From: JANSYL01 sp963921255
GTDB lineage: Bacteria > Pseudomonadota > Alphaproteobacteria > Rhodobacterales > Rhodobacteraceae
Assembly (NCBI GenBank): GCA_963921255.3
Contig: CAWUEW020000002.1
Location: 248,001-312,000, forward strand
Length of the DNA: 64,000 bases
Direction of reading: 5' to 3'
The notes beneath the pieces were generated by a model. That model worked only from the letters and a program-made list of their open reading frames with translations, was not told where the DNA came from and did not search any database. The position numbers and the translations under genes are program-made. Below, in pieces: positions 9,601-16,570 of the stretch (the first letter of the stretch is position 1; each line of letters opens with the position of its first letter).

Positions 9601-10424
9601 GACCAATCGACCGGCGTCGTGCCACCGCCGCCTGTCCCGGCTCCTCCGGTGAAAACCGGATCGTCCCCGCTTTGCTGTGCAATCACGTCTTGGACCCAGG
9701 AACTGTCGTCGTCATCGCTGCTGCCACCGGACGGGGCGGGATCCGGCGACGGTTCAGAAGGCGATCCGGGCGACCGCGGATCTTCCGGCTCAAAGCCAAG
9801 CACCGTCACATCCCCTGAGGTCTGCGGCGCGGGGACCCCGGCCTTGCCAACGGTCTCGGCGATGTTGGCGAAATGCTCTGCCACCAGATCGTCGTGCAGA
9901 CCAAGCTCCAGCACGTCCCATGGATCCTGCAGCGTCGAGCCTGGCGCCGCACCCAAGGCCGCCTCACGCGCCGCCATCGCCTCGACGATCCGGGCCTCAA
10001 CCTCATCAGCGTCAAACGTCCCGAGCTGATCCGCCAAATCCTCCGCAACCTCCCGAGCAGGGTCGTAGACACCGTCGAATTCCAATTGATCAACGATTGT
10101 ACCTATCTCGCCGAAAAAATAACCAGTAAGACCACCAGCCACAGCGCTACCAAAGGGCCCCAACGGAGCACCTATAATTCCTCCCAAAGCACTGCCAGAA
10201 ATTTCGAATTTGTCCTTAACGGAAAGACCACCATCGAATTCAATAGCCGCGCCCGTTCCGTTCTGAAATATGAAGCTTGAAATATTTGGCGGTATTATTT
10301 CGTCACCTGCTGGAATACGCGAAAATGCAACATCGGCTCCAAAATTTACTACCCGTACGGACCAAGTTGCAGCCGGTGTCTCACCATCTGAACCTTCTGA
10401 AAGAAAATCATCCCAAAAAGACAT
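3699..10424 (-). CDS. Giant RTX/Frp-like calcium-binding protein, type I secretion substrate
   Basis: The 2241-residue, very acidic protein has: an N-terminal region of unknown fold with a glycine-zipper hydrophobic stretch (about 76-110, GSALGGIIGAPLGPFGSAVA); a Pro/Ser/Asp linker (about 205-300); an Frp-like block (about 313-445: PLVLDLDGDGVE, DLDDDGYLERTAWVGADDG, IDQGRELAF, EF-hand-like DSNGDGRLDAAD); and then very many GGxGxDxLx RTX nonapeptides to about residue 2150. The end (LTENDFLL) resembles the hydrophobic C-terminal export signals of RTX substrates. Calcium should fold the repeats outside the cell. The start is set by GGAGG, which overlaps the stop of the 58-residue gene upstream. 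The exporter genes lie divergently at 12140-15153. Whether it is a toxin, adhesin or surface-layer protein cannot be told; no enzymatic domain was recognised. Confidence 0.9.
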   Translation of the reverse strand: MSFWDDFLSEGSDGETPAATWSVRVVNFGADVAFSRIPAGDEIIPPNISSFIFQNGTGAAIEFDGGLSVKDKFEISGSALGGIIGAPLGPFGSAVAGGLTGYFFGEIGTIVDQLEFDGVYDPAREVAEDLADQLGTFDADEVEARIVEAMAAREAALGAAPGSTLQDPWDVLELGLHDDLVAEHFANIAETVGKAGVPAPQTSGDVTVLGFEPEDPRSPGSPSEPSPDPAPSGGSSDDDDSSWVQDVIAQQSGDDPVFTGGAGTGGGGTTPVDWSTATPGTVTASGGYNPHGHTGNNSLSDPDDPRDWSTAWPLVLDLDGDGVEISVGARASFDLDDDGYLERTAWVGADDGFLVIDLNADGTRGAGDGIIDQGRELAFALWGDAGMTDLQALAEATDTDGQRVFDSNGDGRLDAADAVWTELRVWRDANQNGVTDAGELLSLDAASVVVDGIQRSGITEIALSYDAGTTFEQTQNDITVFGNTLRGLSSMTVGGVVATGAVGDVSLAYATEGFREVSSDGRTALEFEKGGALRYGALEGQASQDLNVTAANLDGAFGDARSNALTAAGHSRDVLLSGGDGADTLTGGHGNDRLSGGVGADVLLGGFGNDLIFFDAEDVEVDGGWGFDTAIATGTAGVDLDMAAQRFQVAYGADGDDRFDGGAEGSDLAVQIVAGAGNDTLVGSNADDVLAGGDGDDSLEGGHGQDVLLGGTGADTLLGGAAGDALVGGAGNDSLAGGAGDDLLTGDTGEDTLVGSDGDDHLDGGDGSDDLDGGDGDDLLLGGDGGDHLVGGHGDDTLDGGAGHDLIRTGTADDLVYGGSGNDTIHIEWWGDKRIEAGDGADHVHVSGVSAVHEILGGRGQDKVFLSGQQDAYDITYIGSGSGEGANQYQILDPQNQVILIQDVEAIVFADGTHQWLVHRDTSQDNSERFVRPEVTWDQGARMRDETVLLEDGSSSDTSYFRLRAGDDVMRMTIGQDTGVMDAGDDALVLGAGDDSGSGGSGQDSVFGEAGRDTLDGGSGSDELDGGEGNDVISGQSGADAAQGGDGNDTLSGGSGSDILTGGAGADSLDGGGGSDWLSGGLDNDTLHGQEGSDHLTGGEGEDQLDGGIGSDQLNGGTGNDSLLGDMGDDVLRGGTGNDTLDGGRGHDLMEGGDGDDLLLGSFGADHLDGGSGSDTLFGGNLDDVLHGGLGADSLVGGSDHDVLIGGQGADTLDGGNGIRDLASYAASSSAVAVDLLAGTGSGGDAAGDVLVNVEQLFGSDHSDLLSGDAADNQIWGGDGNDTLRGHDGRDGLSGGSGQDVLEGGSGDDQVFGDDGDDLLDGGDGNDLLAAGRAQDRLLGGAGDDTLEGGDGEDTLDGMGGNDVLVGGDDRDVFVFQTGDGQDTVSDFDTATDQLILNGVDVAFDDLDLVETDGGVLLSYGAGDTVFFQGLDWTGTPDHPAGMTITGTSARETLWGGLGDDTMDGGGHHDQLYGEDGNDVLGDSHGNNGLYGGSGNDTLTGGGGHDGLDGGVDDDLISTGGGRDVVYLRSGDGQDTVTDFDVRWDKLSVDGVVIDGPDSLPAGMSLTQSGPDVILGYGSGDSVRFENVTLDHWRLYEHQELSGTSASETLEGRENADRLFGNGGNDILLGHGMRDLLDGGGGNDRLEGGVDHDTLHGGSGDDTLEGGSSHDQLTGGLGDDLLLGGTGRDTYHFTTGDGQDTIEGFDPGDDKLTIDGVNVTDLGVLPSVVQGTVVGGDLIITYGAGDSILIQTSAALHQAHPDLFADPDEMIIGTSARETLWGGLGDDTMDGGGHHDQLHGEDGNDVLGDSHGNNGLYGGSGNDTLTGGGGHDGLDGGVDDDLISTGGGRDVVYLRSGDGQDTVTDFDVRWDKLSVDGVVIDGPDSLPAGMSLTQSGPDVILGYGSGDSVRFENVTLDHWRLYERQELSGTSASETLEGRENADRLFGNGGNDILLGHGMRDLLDGGDGNDRLEGGVDHDTLHGGAGDDTLEGGSSHDQLTGGLGDDLLLGGTGRDTYHFTTGDGQDTIEGFDPGYDKLTIDGVNVTDLGALPSVVQGTVVGGDLIITYGAGDSILIQTSAALHQAHPDLFADPDEMIIGAQDDDHLIGTDAADLLKGFGGNDTLDGGAGNDTLIGGSGADGYLGGDGDDVLIFEGGNVHSQWAFGGAGSDRFVFEDNATARVRDFTPGEDIFDVSAWNVAAFADLRFELDHKGKQYVHHESNMIRTDLDHAAVLTENDFLL
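4131..5108. repeat. Tandem duplication inside the RTX gene, copy nearer the 3' end
   Basis: This 978-bp block (326 codons, in frame) is almost identical to the next block at 5109-6086. The offset is exactly 978 bp at both ends: GGTCTGCGAACAGG and CACGCGCCGACGTCCC each recur at that distance. Translated, the copies differ at about six residues. Each holds RTX repeats plus two beta-rich inserts (one with DGQDTVTDFD, one with DGQDTIEGFD). Confidence 0.9.
5109..6086. repeat. Tandem duplication inside the RTX gene, copy nearer the 5' end
   Basis: Partner of the 4131-5108 block, encoding about residues 1448-1773 of the RTX protein, while the other copy encodes about 1774-2099. The high identity implies a recent duplication or ongoing gene conversion, and makes this segment prone to recombination and to assembly collapse. 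Confidence 0.9.
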
Positions 10425-10435
10425 AGATTAGCCTC

Positions 10436-10612
10436 CTATTTCTTAAAGTAGTACTTCCAAACGAGGTAGAATGGCCCAACGCAAAACGCTGCAAACGACA
10501 TGGCAAAGGGGATACCACCGGAATTTCTGAACATGAATGCAAGGAGACCGCATAATAGCCAAAGCGCCAATTCTGCCGCAAAGGATGGGCCATCATCTTG
10601 GTTATCATACAC
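10436..10612 (-). CDS. Small membrane protein (58 aa) directly upstream of the RTX gene
   Basis: It starts with GTG after an excellent ribosome binding site (AAGGAGGAGATT), which is why it is easily overlooked. The product has an acidic N-terminus (MYDNQDDGPSF), two hydrophobic segments (about 13-27 and 34-52) and a basic tail (WKYYFKK), so it is probably a two-pass inner-membrane peptide. The TAG stop overlaps the GGAGG that serves the RTX start 11 bp on, so translation of the two genes should be coupled. Its start overlaps the preceding small gene by 8 bp. No family recognised. By position it could be an accessory or immunity-like protein for the RTX product, which is inference only. Confidence 0.7.
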   Translation of the reverse strand: MYDNQDDGPSFAAELALWLLCGLLAFMFRNSGGIPFAMSFAAFCVGPFYLVWKYYFKK

Positions 10613-10778
10613 AATCTCCTCCTTTTCGGCTCAAATACGCCACCGCAATCGAAACGCCCGCGTAGGCGCCCGATAGATAGCTTCCCGTGTCGTCAGGCAA
10701 TGTCACAGGATCATTGGGACTCACTCCTCCACCGGTGAAGGTTACAGTCACAGGAACTTCGGCGTAAATCTGGGTCAT
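10605..10778 (-). CDS. Small hypothetical protein (57 aa) in the RTX operon
   Basis: The ATG start overlaps the stop of the upstream membrane-protein gene (ATGA, 4 bp), and the TGA stop overlaps the GTG start of the next gene by 8 bp. The product begins MTQIYAEVPVTVTFTGGG, has an Asp/Pro-rich centre (SPNDPVTLPDDTG) and one short hydrophobic segment (about 36-50, YLSGAYAGVSIAVAYLS), and ends RKGGDCV. It could be a single-pass peptide with a periplasmic beta-like N-terminus, or a small soluble protein. No family recognised. The case for its being real rests on the tight overlaps on both sides rather than on homology. Confidence 0.6.
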   Translation of the reverse strand: MTQIYAEVPVTVTFTGGGVSPNDPVTLPDDTGSYLSGAYAGVSIAVAYLSRKGGDCV

Positions 10779-11296
10779 GACGGACTACTCTTTGTTGTAT
10801 CTCTGCGGTGGTAAGGAGCGGCTAGGGCGAACAAAAAAATGATCATGGGCGGAAACAGAAGCGCCCAAACAGGGGCAGAGCCGCATTTTCTGCCAATGCA
10901 CGCTTCTGCGTCTGCGGTTGACCAGTACACCATGCAGATGCAGGCGATCGAAAAGAAGGTCGCTCCTTTCAAATAACCTGACAGCGGGACGTATCCACCC
11001 GAAGCTTCCCGCGGCGGCTGGATACCGTGATTGCGGCAATATCGGCGCACAGGCAAATAATTTAGGCGCAGGATAATGTCGGCGGCAAACAAGGGTTGCG
11101 CCACATACATGACGAAAATCAAGGTATGGCGGAGCTCAGGGCTCAAAGAGATATCTGAAAACAACACAACCCAAGTGACGGCGACGCAAATGGCTGAGTA
11201 AAGCAGTCCCCAGAACCAGAACCAGAACGGATGCACAAGCTCGCCTGGAAGCGGGATAAGGGCGACCGGGTCTTCCTGCTTTACAGAGGGGCTCAT
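10775..11296 (-). CDS. Integral membrane protein of the RTX operon, unknown family
   Basis: The 173-residue product has four likely membrane segments: around FWFWFWGLLYSAICVAVTW, HTLIFVMYVAQPLFAADI, GATFFSIACICMVYW and PVWALLFPPMIIFLFALAA. A cytoplasmic-looking basic loop (RRYCRNHGIQPPRE) lies in the middle, and a short Cys-containing loop (EACIGRKCGS) follows the third segment. The start at 11296 was chosen because it forms an ATGA overlap with the upstream stop and has GAAGGG 7 bases upstream; an in-frame ATG at 11314 is possible. No known family was recognised. It belongs to a chain of five overlapping genes leading into the giant RTX gene. Confidence 0.7.
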   Translation of the reverse strand: MSPSVKQEDPVALIPLPGELVHPFWFWFWGLLYSAICVAVTWVVLFSDISLSPELRHTLIFVMYVAQPLFAADIILRLNYLPVRRYCRNHGIQPPREASGGYVPLSGYLKGATFFSIACICMVYWSTADAEACIGRKCGSAPVWALLFPPMIIFLFALAAPYHRRDTTKSSPS

Positions 11297-11610
11297 GTCC
11301 AAGCCCTTCGCCATCCAAAGCCCGCGACCCAGAGACCCACAAGGACTGCAACGGTCAAAACCACTTGGACCATCGCCCCTTCCTCACCAATCGCCCGCCG
11401 GATCGGGTATCCCACAAAGAGCGACAACCCTACCAACACGGCAATCGAATGCGACGCCTTGTCGATCTTGTGCACAGCGACAGGCGCGGCGCCGAGGGCG
11501 TAGACGGCGAATAATACGGACGTCATGCCATAGCTGAGCGAAAAAACCGCAGCAGCAACGGCGAGCCCCATCGCGCCGCAGAACAGTCCAACTGAAACAA
11601 CACGGGTCAC
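11293..11610 (-). CDS. Small integral membrane protein (105 aa), RTX operon
   Basis: This is a hydrophobic protein with about four short membrane segments: VSVGLFCGAMGLAVAAAVF, MTSVLFAVYALGAAPVAV, IAVLVGLSLFVGYPI and VVLTVAVLVGLWVAGF. The GTG at 11610 is preferred because it makes a GTGA overlap with the stop of the preceding 66-residue frame; a TTG at 11646 would give 117 residues. Downstream it shares an ATGA with the next membrane-protein gene. No family recognised; possible roles include a small membrane partner or immunity-type protein, which is inference. Confidence 0.6.
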   Translation of the reverse strand: MTRVVSVGLFCGAMGLAVAAAVFSLSYGMTSVLFAVYALGAAPVAVHKIDKASHSIAVLVGLSLFVGYPIRRAIGEEGAMVQVVLTVAVLVGLWVAGFGWRRAWT

Positions 11611-11807
11611 GTCACGCCACCTGTCTTCGGCCAATGGGGGTCGCAAAAAACGCCAATGGCAATTGTGTATTCACCTTGTGCTGAAGGCACGTCGCGGCAC
11701 CAGCACTGCTTACCAACTGCCTGCGTCGAATCACGCATCGGCAACTCAATGACTGGGTCGGGATGGAAATGGAAGCCATGCGATGTCTTGCAGACTAGGA
11801 CGTACAA
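11607..11807 (-). CDS. Possible small Cys/His-containing protein (66 aa), first frame of the RTX operon
   Basis: The frame opens with TTG right after an in-frame TAA and has no convincing ribosome binding site, so on its own it would be doubtful. It is kept because its TGA forms a GTGA overlap with the next gene, matching the chain of overlaps that follows. The product is soluble-looking with cysteines at 6, 35, 37 and 55 and several histidines (SHGFHFHPDP, QCWCRD, FCDPHW), which might bind a metal. An internal ATG (MRDSTQAVG) is an alternative start. Confidence 0.4.
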   Translation of the reverse strand: MYVLVCKTSHGFHFHPDPVIELPMRDSTQAVGKQCWCRDVPSAQGEYTIAIGVFCDPHWPKTGGVT

Positions 11808-12139
11808 TTAACTCTTGATGAGCCTAGAATTTGAATGACACCACCGCAATACATGATCGTTTTTTGTTCCGTCAAAAAACCGTCAAACCACCAGAAAAAT
11901 AGTTAACCAATAGTAGTCGCGAAAACTCTCGAATTTCCATAGGAACTTTAGTTAACCATTTTTCAGATCTACGGCCGCAAACCGCATAACATCAAAATCA
12001 ACGTCGTCAGCCCGGAAAATCCTTGCGCACTCGTTTCATGAGGCGTACGTCACACGGACGATTGTAACACTTGGCGTTAAAAAACTATCATTTCCGGGTT
12101 TTTCTTTAATTTCGCTTTCATTAAGGGCCAGACATTCTG
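11808..12139. promoter_or_regulatory. AT-rich divergent promoter region between RTX operon and its exporter, with CtrA-like half-sites
   Basis: No gene fits in this 330-bp stretch, which is clearly richer in A+T than its surroundings and separates the RTX operon (leftward) from the exporter operon (rightward). It contains TTAACCAA at 11903-11910 and TTAACCAT at 11952-11959, both within the longer shared core AGTTAACCA. TTAACCAT is the published CtrA half-site in alphaproteobacteria. CCGTCAAA also occurs twice in a row near 11871-11890. Exact promoters were not resolved. Confidence 0.5.
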
Positions 12140-13840
12140 GTGTGTCTCATTTATACTTCGATTAGATTGACTGCGCGCCCTTTATGGCTGGTGTTTTTCT
12201 TCAGCGTCTTCGTCAATCTCCTTATGCTCACAGGCCCGCTTTTCATGCTGCAGGTCTATGACCGCGTGCTGAGCAGTCGGGCGGAGGAGACGCTTTTTGC
12301 GCTCTCGATCCTGGTCACGTTCCTGTTCCTGATGATGGGAATCTTGGACTACGCCCGCATGCGGGTGGCGGCGCGCGTGGGGGCGGCGTTGCAGGATGGA
12401 CTGGACGCACGGGTCTTTTCGGCGGTGGTGGAACGGGTGCGCCGCGACGGCCAACCGCAATCGGGGCTGCAGGATTTGGAGGCTATTCAGCGGCTGATGA
12501 GCTCAACCGTTTTCATGGCGCTGTTCGACATCCCATGGACGCCGCTTTTCATCGCGGCGATCTTCATCTTCCATCCATGGCTTGGTTGGCTGGCGGTCGC
12601 GGGGGGCAGCCTGTTGATCGTGATCGCGGTTGTCACCCAATTGGTGACGCGCGCCTCTCTGCGGGCGGCATCGGGGGCCGCCGGTGGCGCCAATCGCTTG
12701 GCCGCACAGATCCAGGGGGAGGCCGAGTTGGTGCGCAGCCTGGGCATGCGCGGATCCGCCTTGGCGCGCTGGACGCTGCAGCGCCGGGAGGCGTTGGGCA
12801 AGTCCATGACCTCGAGCGACCGCGTCGGCGGGTTCACGACGCTGACCAAGACGCTGCGGCTGTTCCTGCAATCCGCGATGTTGGGCCTCGGCGCCTATCT
12901 TGTCCTGCAGAACCAATTGACCGCCGGTGCGATGATCGCGGGTTCGATCCTGCTTGGTCGGGCGCTGGCGCCGATTGAACTGGCTGTGGGCCAATGGGCG
13001 GCGATCCAGCGGGCGGTGCAGGGGCGCACCAATCTCAAGGCGCTCTTGGCCGAGATGCCGGAGGAGCCCGAGCGCCTCGCGCTGCCGCGTCCCGATGCGC
13101 GGTTGGAGGTCAGCAACCTGGCAATCGTGCCGCCCGGGGAAAGTGCGGCCAACTTGCGCATGATCAACCTGAGGGTGGAGCCGGGTCAGGCGGTCGGCGT
13201 CATCGGCCCGTCCGGCGCCGGCAAGACCACCTTGGCACGGGCGATCATCGGCGCCTGGCCCCCGGCCAGCGGGCAGATCCGGCTTGGCGGGGCCAGTTTG
13301 GATCACTACGACCCGGATGTTCTGGGACGCCTGATCGGCTATCTGCCGCAGCGGGTCACGCTGTTTGATGGGACCATTGGCGAGAACATTGCGCGGCTCG
13401 ACCCGAACCCCGACCCGGCGGCGATTGTGGCAGCCGCGCAAAAGGCAGCGGCGCATGACATCATCCTGAAGCAACCCAAGGGGTATGACACCCCTGTTTC
13501 GGCCCTTGGCGCGCGGCTTTCGGGAGGGCAAATCCAGCGCATCGGCCTGGCCCGTGCGCTATACGCGGACCCTGTGTTGCTGGTCCTCGATGAGCCCAAT
13601 GCCAATCTCGATCACAATGGCAGCGAGGCGTTGAACTTCGCCATTCGCGAGATGAAGGCCCAGGGCAAATCGGCCCTGATCATGGCGCACAGGCCCGCAG
13701 CCATTCAATCCTGCGACATGCTTCTGGTGCTCGATCATGGTGTTGCGCGCATGTTTGGGCCGCGGGACGATGTGCTCAAAAAGATGGTGGTCAATCACGC
13801 CGATCTGCGCTCGGTCCAGGGCCCCGGGGGCGGCGCATGA
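12140..13840 (+). CDS. Type I secretion system ABC permease/ATPase (PrtD/HasD-like)
   Basis: The 566-residue half-transporter has an N-terminal membrane domain (hydrophobic segments at about 12-35, 48-70, 135-175 and 245-270) and a C-terminal nucleotide-binding domain with Walker A GPSGAGKTT (about 356), signature LSGGQ (about 460) and Walker B VLLVLDEP (about 478). There is no C39 or C39-like peptidase domain in front, which fits the PrtD/LipB branch that exports RTX proteins uncleaved. The start codon is GTG, with an in-frame stop only 18 bp upstream. The stop overlaps the HlyD gene by 4 bp. The natural substrate is most likely the RTX protein encoded divergently. No TolC-like outer-membrane gene is nearby, so a shared TolC is implied. 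Confidence 0.93.
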   Translation: MCLIYTSIRLTARPLWLVFFFSVFVNLLMLTGPLFMLQVYDRVLSSRAEETLFALSILVTFLFLMMGILDYARMRVAARVGAALQDGLDARVFSAVVERVRRDGQPQSGLQDLEAIQRLMSSTVFMALFDIPWTPLFIAAIFIFHPWLGWLAVAGGSLLIVIAVVTQLVTRASLRAASGAAGGANRLAAQIQGEAELVRSLGMRGSALARWTLQRREALGKSMTSSDRVGGFTTLTKTLRLFLQSAMLGLGAYLVLQNQLTAGAMIAGSILLGRALAPIELAVGQWAAIQRAVQGRTNLKALLAEMPEEPERLALPRPDARLEVSNLAIVPPGESAANLRMINLRVEPGQAVGVIGPSGAGKTTLARAIIGAWPPASGQIRLGGASLDHYDPDVLGRLIGYLPQRVTLFDGTIGENIARLDPNPDPAAIVAAAQKAAAHDIILKQPKGYDTPVSALGARLSGGQIQRIGLARALYADPVLLVLDEPNANLDHNGSEALNFAIREMKAQGKSALIMAHRPAAIQSCDMLLVLDHGVARMFGPRDDVLKKMVVNHADLRSVQGPGGGA

Positions 13841-15153
13841 GCGCGCCAGTGACCGACCCGCCCCAAGCCTGGTCCACACGAGGGCCAGCTTGGCTCGGCC
13901 TGGTGGCAGTGGCCATCCTGCTTGGCGGGTTCGGCACCTGGGCCGTGGGCGCGCGATTGGCGGGCGCCGTGGTGGCCAGCGGGGTGATCGAAGTCGACCA
14001 GAACCGCCAGGTGATCCAGCACCCCGATGGCGGTGTGGTCGCCGATCTGCGCGTGGAGGAGGGCGCGCAGGTGGCCGCGGGCGACGTGTTGCTGCGGCTC
14101 GACGGGGCGGAACTGCACTCCGAACGTGCGGTTGTCCAAAATCATCTGCACGAGATCCGGGCCCGCCGCGCGCGGCTGGAGGCCGAACGCGATGGGGCGA
14201 CAGAGCTGGCCTTCGGTGCCGCGCTGGTCGCAGCGGCCGAGACTGACGCGACCTTGGCCGACATCCTCAGCGGCCAGGCCAATCTTTTTGCCGCGCGGCT
14301 GGAAAGTTTCACCCGCGAGACAGAGCAGCTGCGCCGTCAGGCGGGCCAGGTCAGCGACGAGATCGCCGGCCTCCATGCGCAGCGCATGGCCCTTGCGCAG
14401 CAACAGGATCTGATCATCGAGGATCTGACCGCGCAGCAAAGCCTGCTGGATCGTGGCCTGGCACAATCGGCCCGTGTTCTGGCCCTGCAACGCGACGCGG
14501 CGGGCATCGCGGGCGCTGTCGGCGAGATCGACGCCCGTATCGCCCAGACCCAAAGCCGCGTGACCGAGATCGAACTGGTCAGCCTCCAACTCAACACCGC
14601 GCGCAGCGAACAGGCGATCGGAGAGTTGCGCGAGTTGCGGGTGGAGGAAGAGACCTTGGCCGAACGGGAACGCGACCTGGCCCGTCGTATCGCCCGCATG
14701 GACCTGCGCGCGCCCGTCTCGGGGCTGGTCTATGGGCTCACGGTCTTTGGCGCCCAATCGGTGGTCCGCCCCGCTGAGCCTGTCATGTTCTTGGTGCCAC
14801 AGGACCGCCCCTTGGTCATCGCCGCTCGGGTCGAGGCGATCCATGTCGATCAGGTCTTCCTTGGCCAAGAGGCTATTTTGCGCTTCCCCGCCTTCGACAC
14901 CCGCACCACGCCCGAGCTTTACGGCCAAGTCACCCGCATCTCAGCGGATGCCTTCCTGGACGAGATCACAGGCGCCAGCTTCTACGGCGCCGAACTGATC
15001 CTCAGCCCCGGCGAAATCGACCGCATCCCTGACCTGACGCTCCTGCCCGGCATGCCCGTCGAGGCCTTCATCCGAACCCAGGATCAATCCCCCATGCAGT
15101 ACCTGGTCCGCCCCCTATCCGATTACTTCACCCGCGCGTTTCGGGAAGAGTGA
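13837..15153 (+). CDS. HlyD-family periplasmic adaptor of the type I exporter
   Basis: The ATG lies in an ATGA overlap with the ABC gene, so the two are translationally coupled. The 438-residue protein has one N-terminal membrane anchor (about 17-42, AWLGLVAVAILLGGFGTWAV), a first lipoyl half (about 50-90, GVIEVDQNRQVIQHPDGGVV), a long coiled-coil hairpin (about 95-285), a second lipoyl half (RMDLRAPVSGLVYGL), and a beta-barrel ending in LPGMPVEAFIRT. This is the standard membrane-fusion protein that bridges the ABC exporter and TolC. Length matches PrtE/HasE/LapC-type adaptors. Confidence 0.93.
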   Translation: MSAPVTDPPQAWSTRGPAWLGLVAVAILLGGFGTWAVGARLAGAVVASGVIEVDQNRQVIQHPDGGVVADLRVEEGAQVAAGDVLLRLDGAELHSERAVVQNHLHEIRARRARLEAERDGATELAFGAALVAAAETDATLADILSGQANLFAARLESFTRETEQLRRQAGQVSDEIAGLHAQRMALAQQQDLIIEDLTAQQSLLDRGLAQSARVLALQRDAAGIAGAVGEIDARIAQTQSRVTEIELVSLQLNTARSEQAIGELRELRVEEETLAERERDLARRIARMDLRAPVSGLVYGLTVFGAQSVVRPAEPVMFLVPQDRPLVIAARVEAIHVDQVFLGQEAILRFPAFDTRTTPELYGQVTRISADAFLDEITGASFYGAELILSPGEIDRIPDLTLLPGMPVEAFIRTQDQSPMQYLVRPLSDYFTRAFREE

Positions 15154-15600
15154 GGGAGGGCGTCCTTCATAGAGTGAGTTTGATCAATCATTGCAAACCA
15201 AAAAAGGCGGCACACACGCTGTCTCCTCAATCGTCAACTTATGGTCCAGAGCGGACGTTGGTTGGCGAGTAGCAGGCTGCAGCGCGGCTTCCGCAAAGCG
15301 GACATTCACTCATCCATGCGGCGGGATGGATTCTCAGAAGTCCGGAATGCGGACGAAGCGAGCTTTCGCTGCGACTGCGCTAAGGTCTGCTATTGGAGTA
15401 GAGTAGCGCAAATAAGGTCGTTTTCGTCGCTGACACAAACGTATGGGTTTTGGCGTTTTCTGCGGTGCTGAGAAGGTCAGATCGAACTCATAGTTCACGA
15501 TGCCCCTCTGTTACACTCGTCGGCCTCTGGAGGTGCTCGCTTGCGATTGGCCTTGCAGGATTGCAATGATGGTTTCAGCAAATTTGTGAACGAGGCCTAT
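15154..15600. other. Intergenic stretch without a supportable gene
   Basis: About 450 bp between the exporter and the LysR gene. Short open frames exist but have no ribosome binding sites, no recognisable domains and unlikely composition. No terminator with a T run was found. Confidence 0.5.
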
Positions 15601-16470
15601 ATGCGACCTGACCTCCGATGGGATGATCTTCAACTAATCCTAGCCGTTGCCGAGGCTGGCGGGACACAAGGGGCAGCGAGTCGGTTGGGGGTGACGCAGA
15701 CGACGGCCTACCGGCGGCTTAATGCAGCAGAAGAGCAACTTGGCGTGCGGCTGTTTGAGCGCCATCGGAGTGGGTATCTGCCTACCACCGCCGGGCGGAA
15801 GCTCTTACGGTTGGCGGAGCGGGTGAAGGCCGACGTCACGCAGGTGGAACGAGAGGTCCTTGGGCAGGATGATAAGCCCGCCGGGACGGTTGTGATCACA
15901 GCACCTATGTCGATTTCCCGCGCGATGGGCCATTGCGCACCGCTTATTCGGGACGCCTATCCTGACATCATACTGGACCTGCGCCTCGCCTCCAAGGAAC
16001 TGTCCCTGGCCGACCGCGAGGCCGATATCGCTATCCGTGCCTCGCACACCCCCAATGAAAGCCTCTTTGGACGCAAGATCGGGCAATACTATTTCGCTCC
16101 GTTCCGAGCAGTCGGCGCGCCGGAGGCGAGATCACAGGATTGGATCGGCTTAATCGGTCGCCGCGCCAAGGACATTGATCGCTGGCATCAAGAAGCCTAT
16201 CCGGAAGCCCGGATCGTAATTCGAACCGAAGGGTTTGAAAGCGCAGCAGAGCTAGCGCAAGCGGGGATGGGCGCCGTCATGTTGCCCGATTGGCCGCGCT
16301 TGCCGTACGAGGGGCTAGAACGCGTCGGGGGCCGTATCCCGCAATTCACGACGCCGGTTTGGCTGCTTGTTCACAAGGACTTACGCAAGGTTGCCCGTGT
16401 CCGGATCGTGCTTGATTTGCTGGCAGAACATCTGGCAGGGCTGTTATCGGACAGCCCGTCCGAGTATTGA
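15601..16470 (+). CDS. LysR-family transcriptional regulator
   Basis: The 289-residue protein starts at the ATG after CGAGG; the longer frame back to 15541 lacks family similarity. The N-terminal winged helix-turn-helix reads LRWDDLQLILAVAEAGGTQG AASRLGVTQTTAYRRL. A substrate-binding domain of the LysR type follows (KPAGTVVITAP, DLRLASKELSLADREADIAIR, GMGAVMLPDW). Unusually for a LysR pair, the likely targets (an exported SnoaL-like protein, an azoreductase-like protein, VOC and DsbA proteins) lie downstream on the same strand rather than divergent. Ligand unknown. Confidence 0.9.
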   Translation: MRPDLRWDDLQLILAVAEAGGTQGAASRLGVTQTTAYRRLNAAEEQLGVRLFERHRSGYLPTTAGRKLLRLAERVKADVTQVEREVLGQDDKPAGTVVITAPMSISRAMGHCAPLIRDAYPDIILDLRLASKELSLADREADIAIRASHTPNESLFGRKIGQYYFAPFRAVGAPEARSQDWIGLIGRRAKDIDRWHQEAYPEARIVIRTEGFESAAELAQAGMGAVMLPDWPRLPYEGLERVGGRIPQFTTPVWLLVHKDLRKVARVRIVLDLLAEHLAGLLSDSPSEY

Positions 16471-16570
16471 TGTGATATACATTTTTGCAAATCTGTTTTA
16501 CAAACTCGTGCATTTTTGTGCCTGTCTCACTCTCCTAAGTTGGCATCAATCAAAACCTTGGAGATAACAC

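Noticed and set aside
15191..15471. Two short plus-strand frames before the LysR gene
   Set aside because: Overlapping each other in different frames, no ribosome binding site, low-quality composition.
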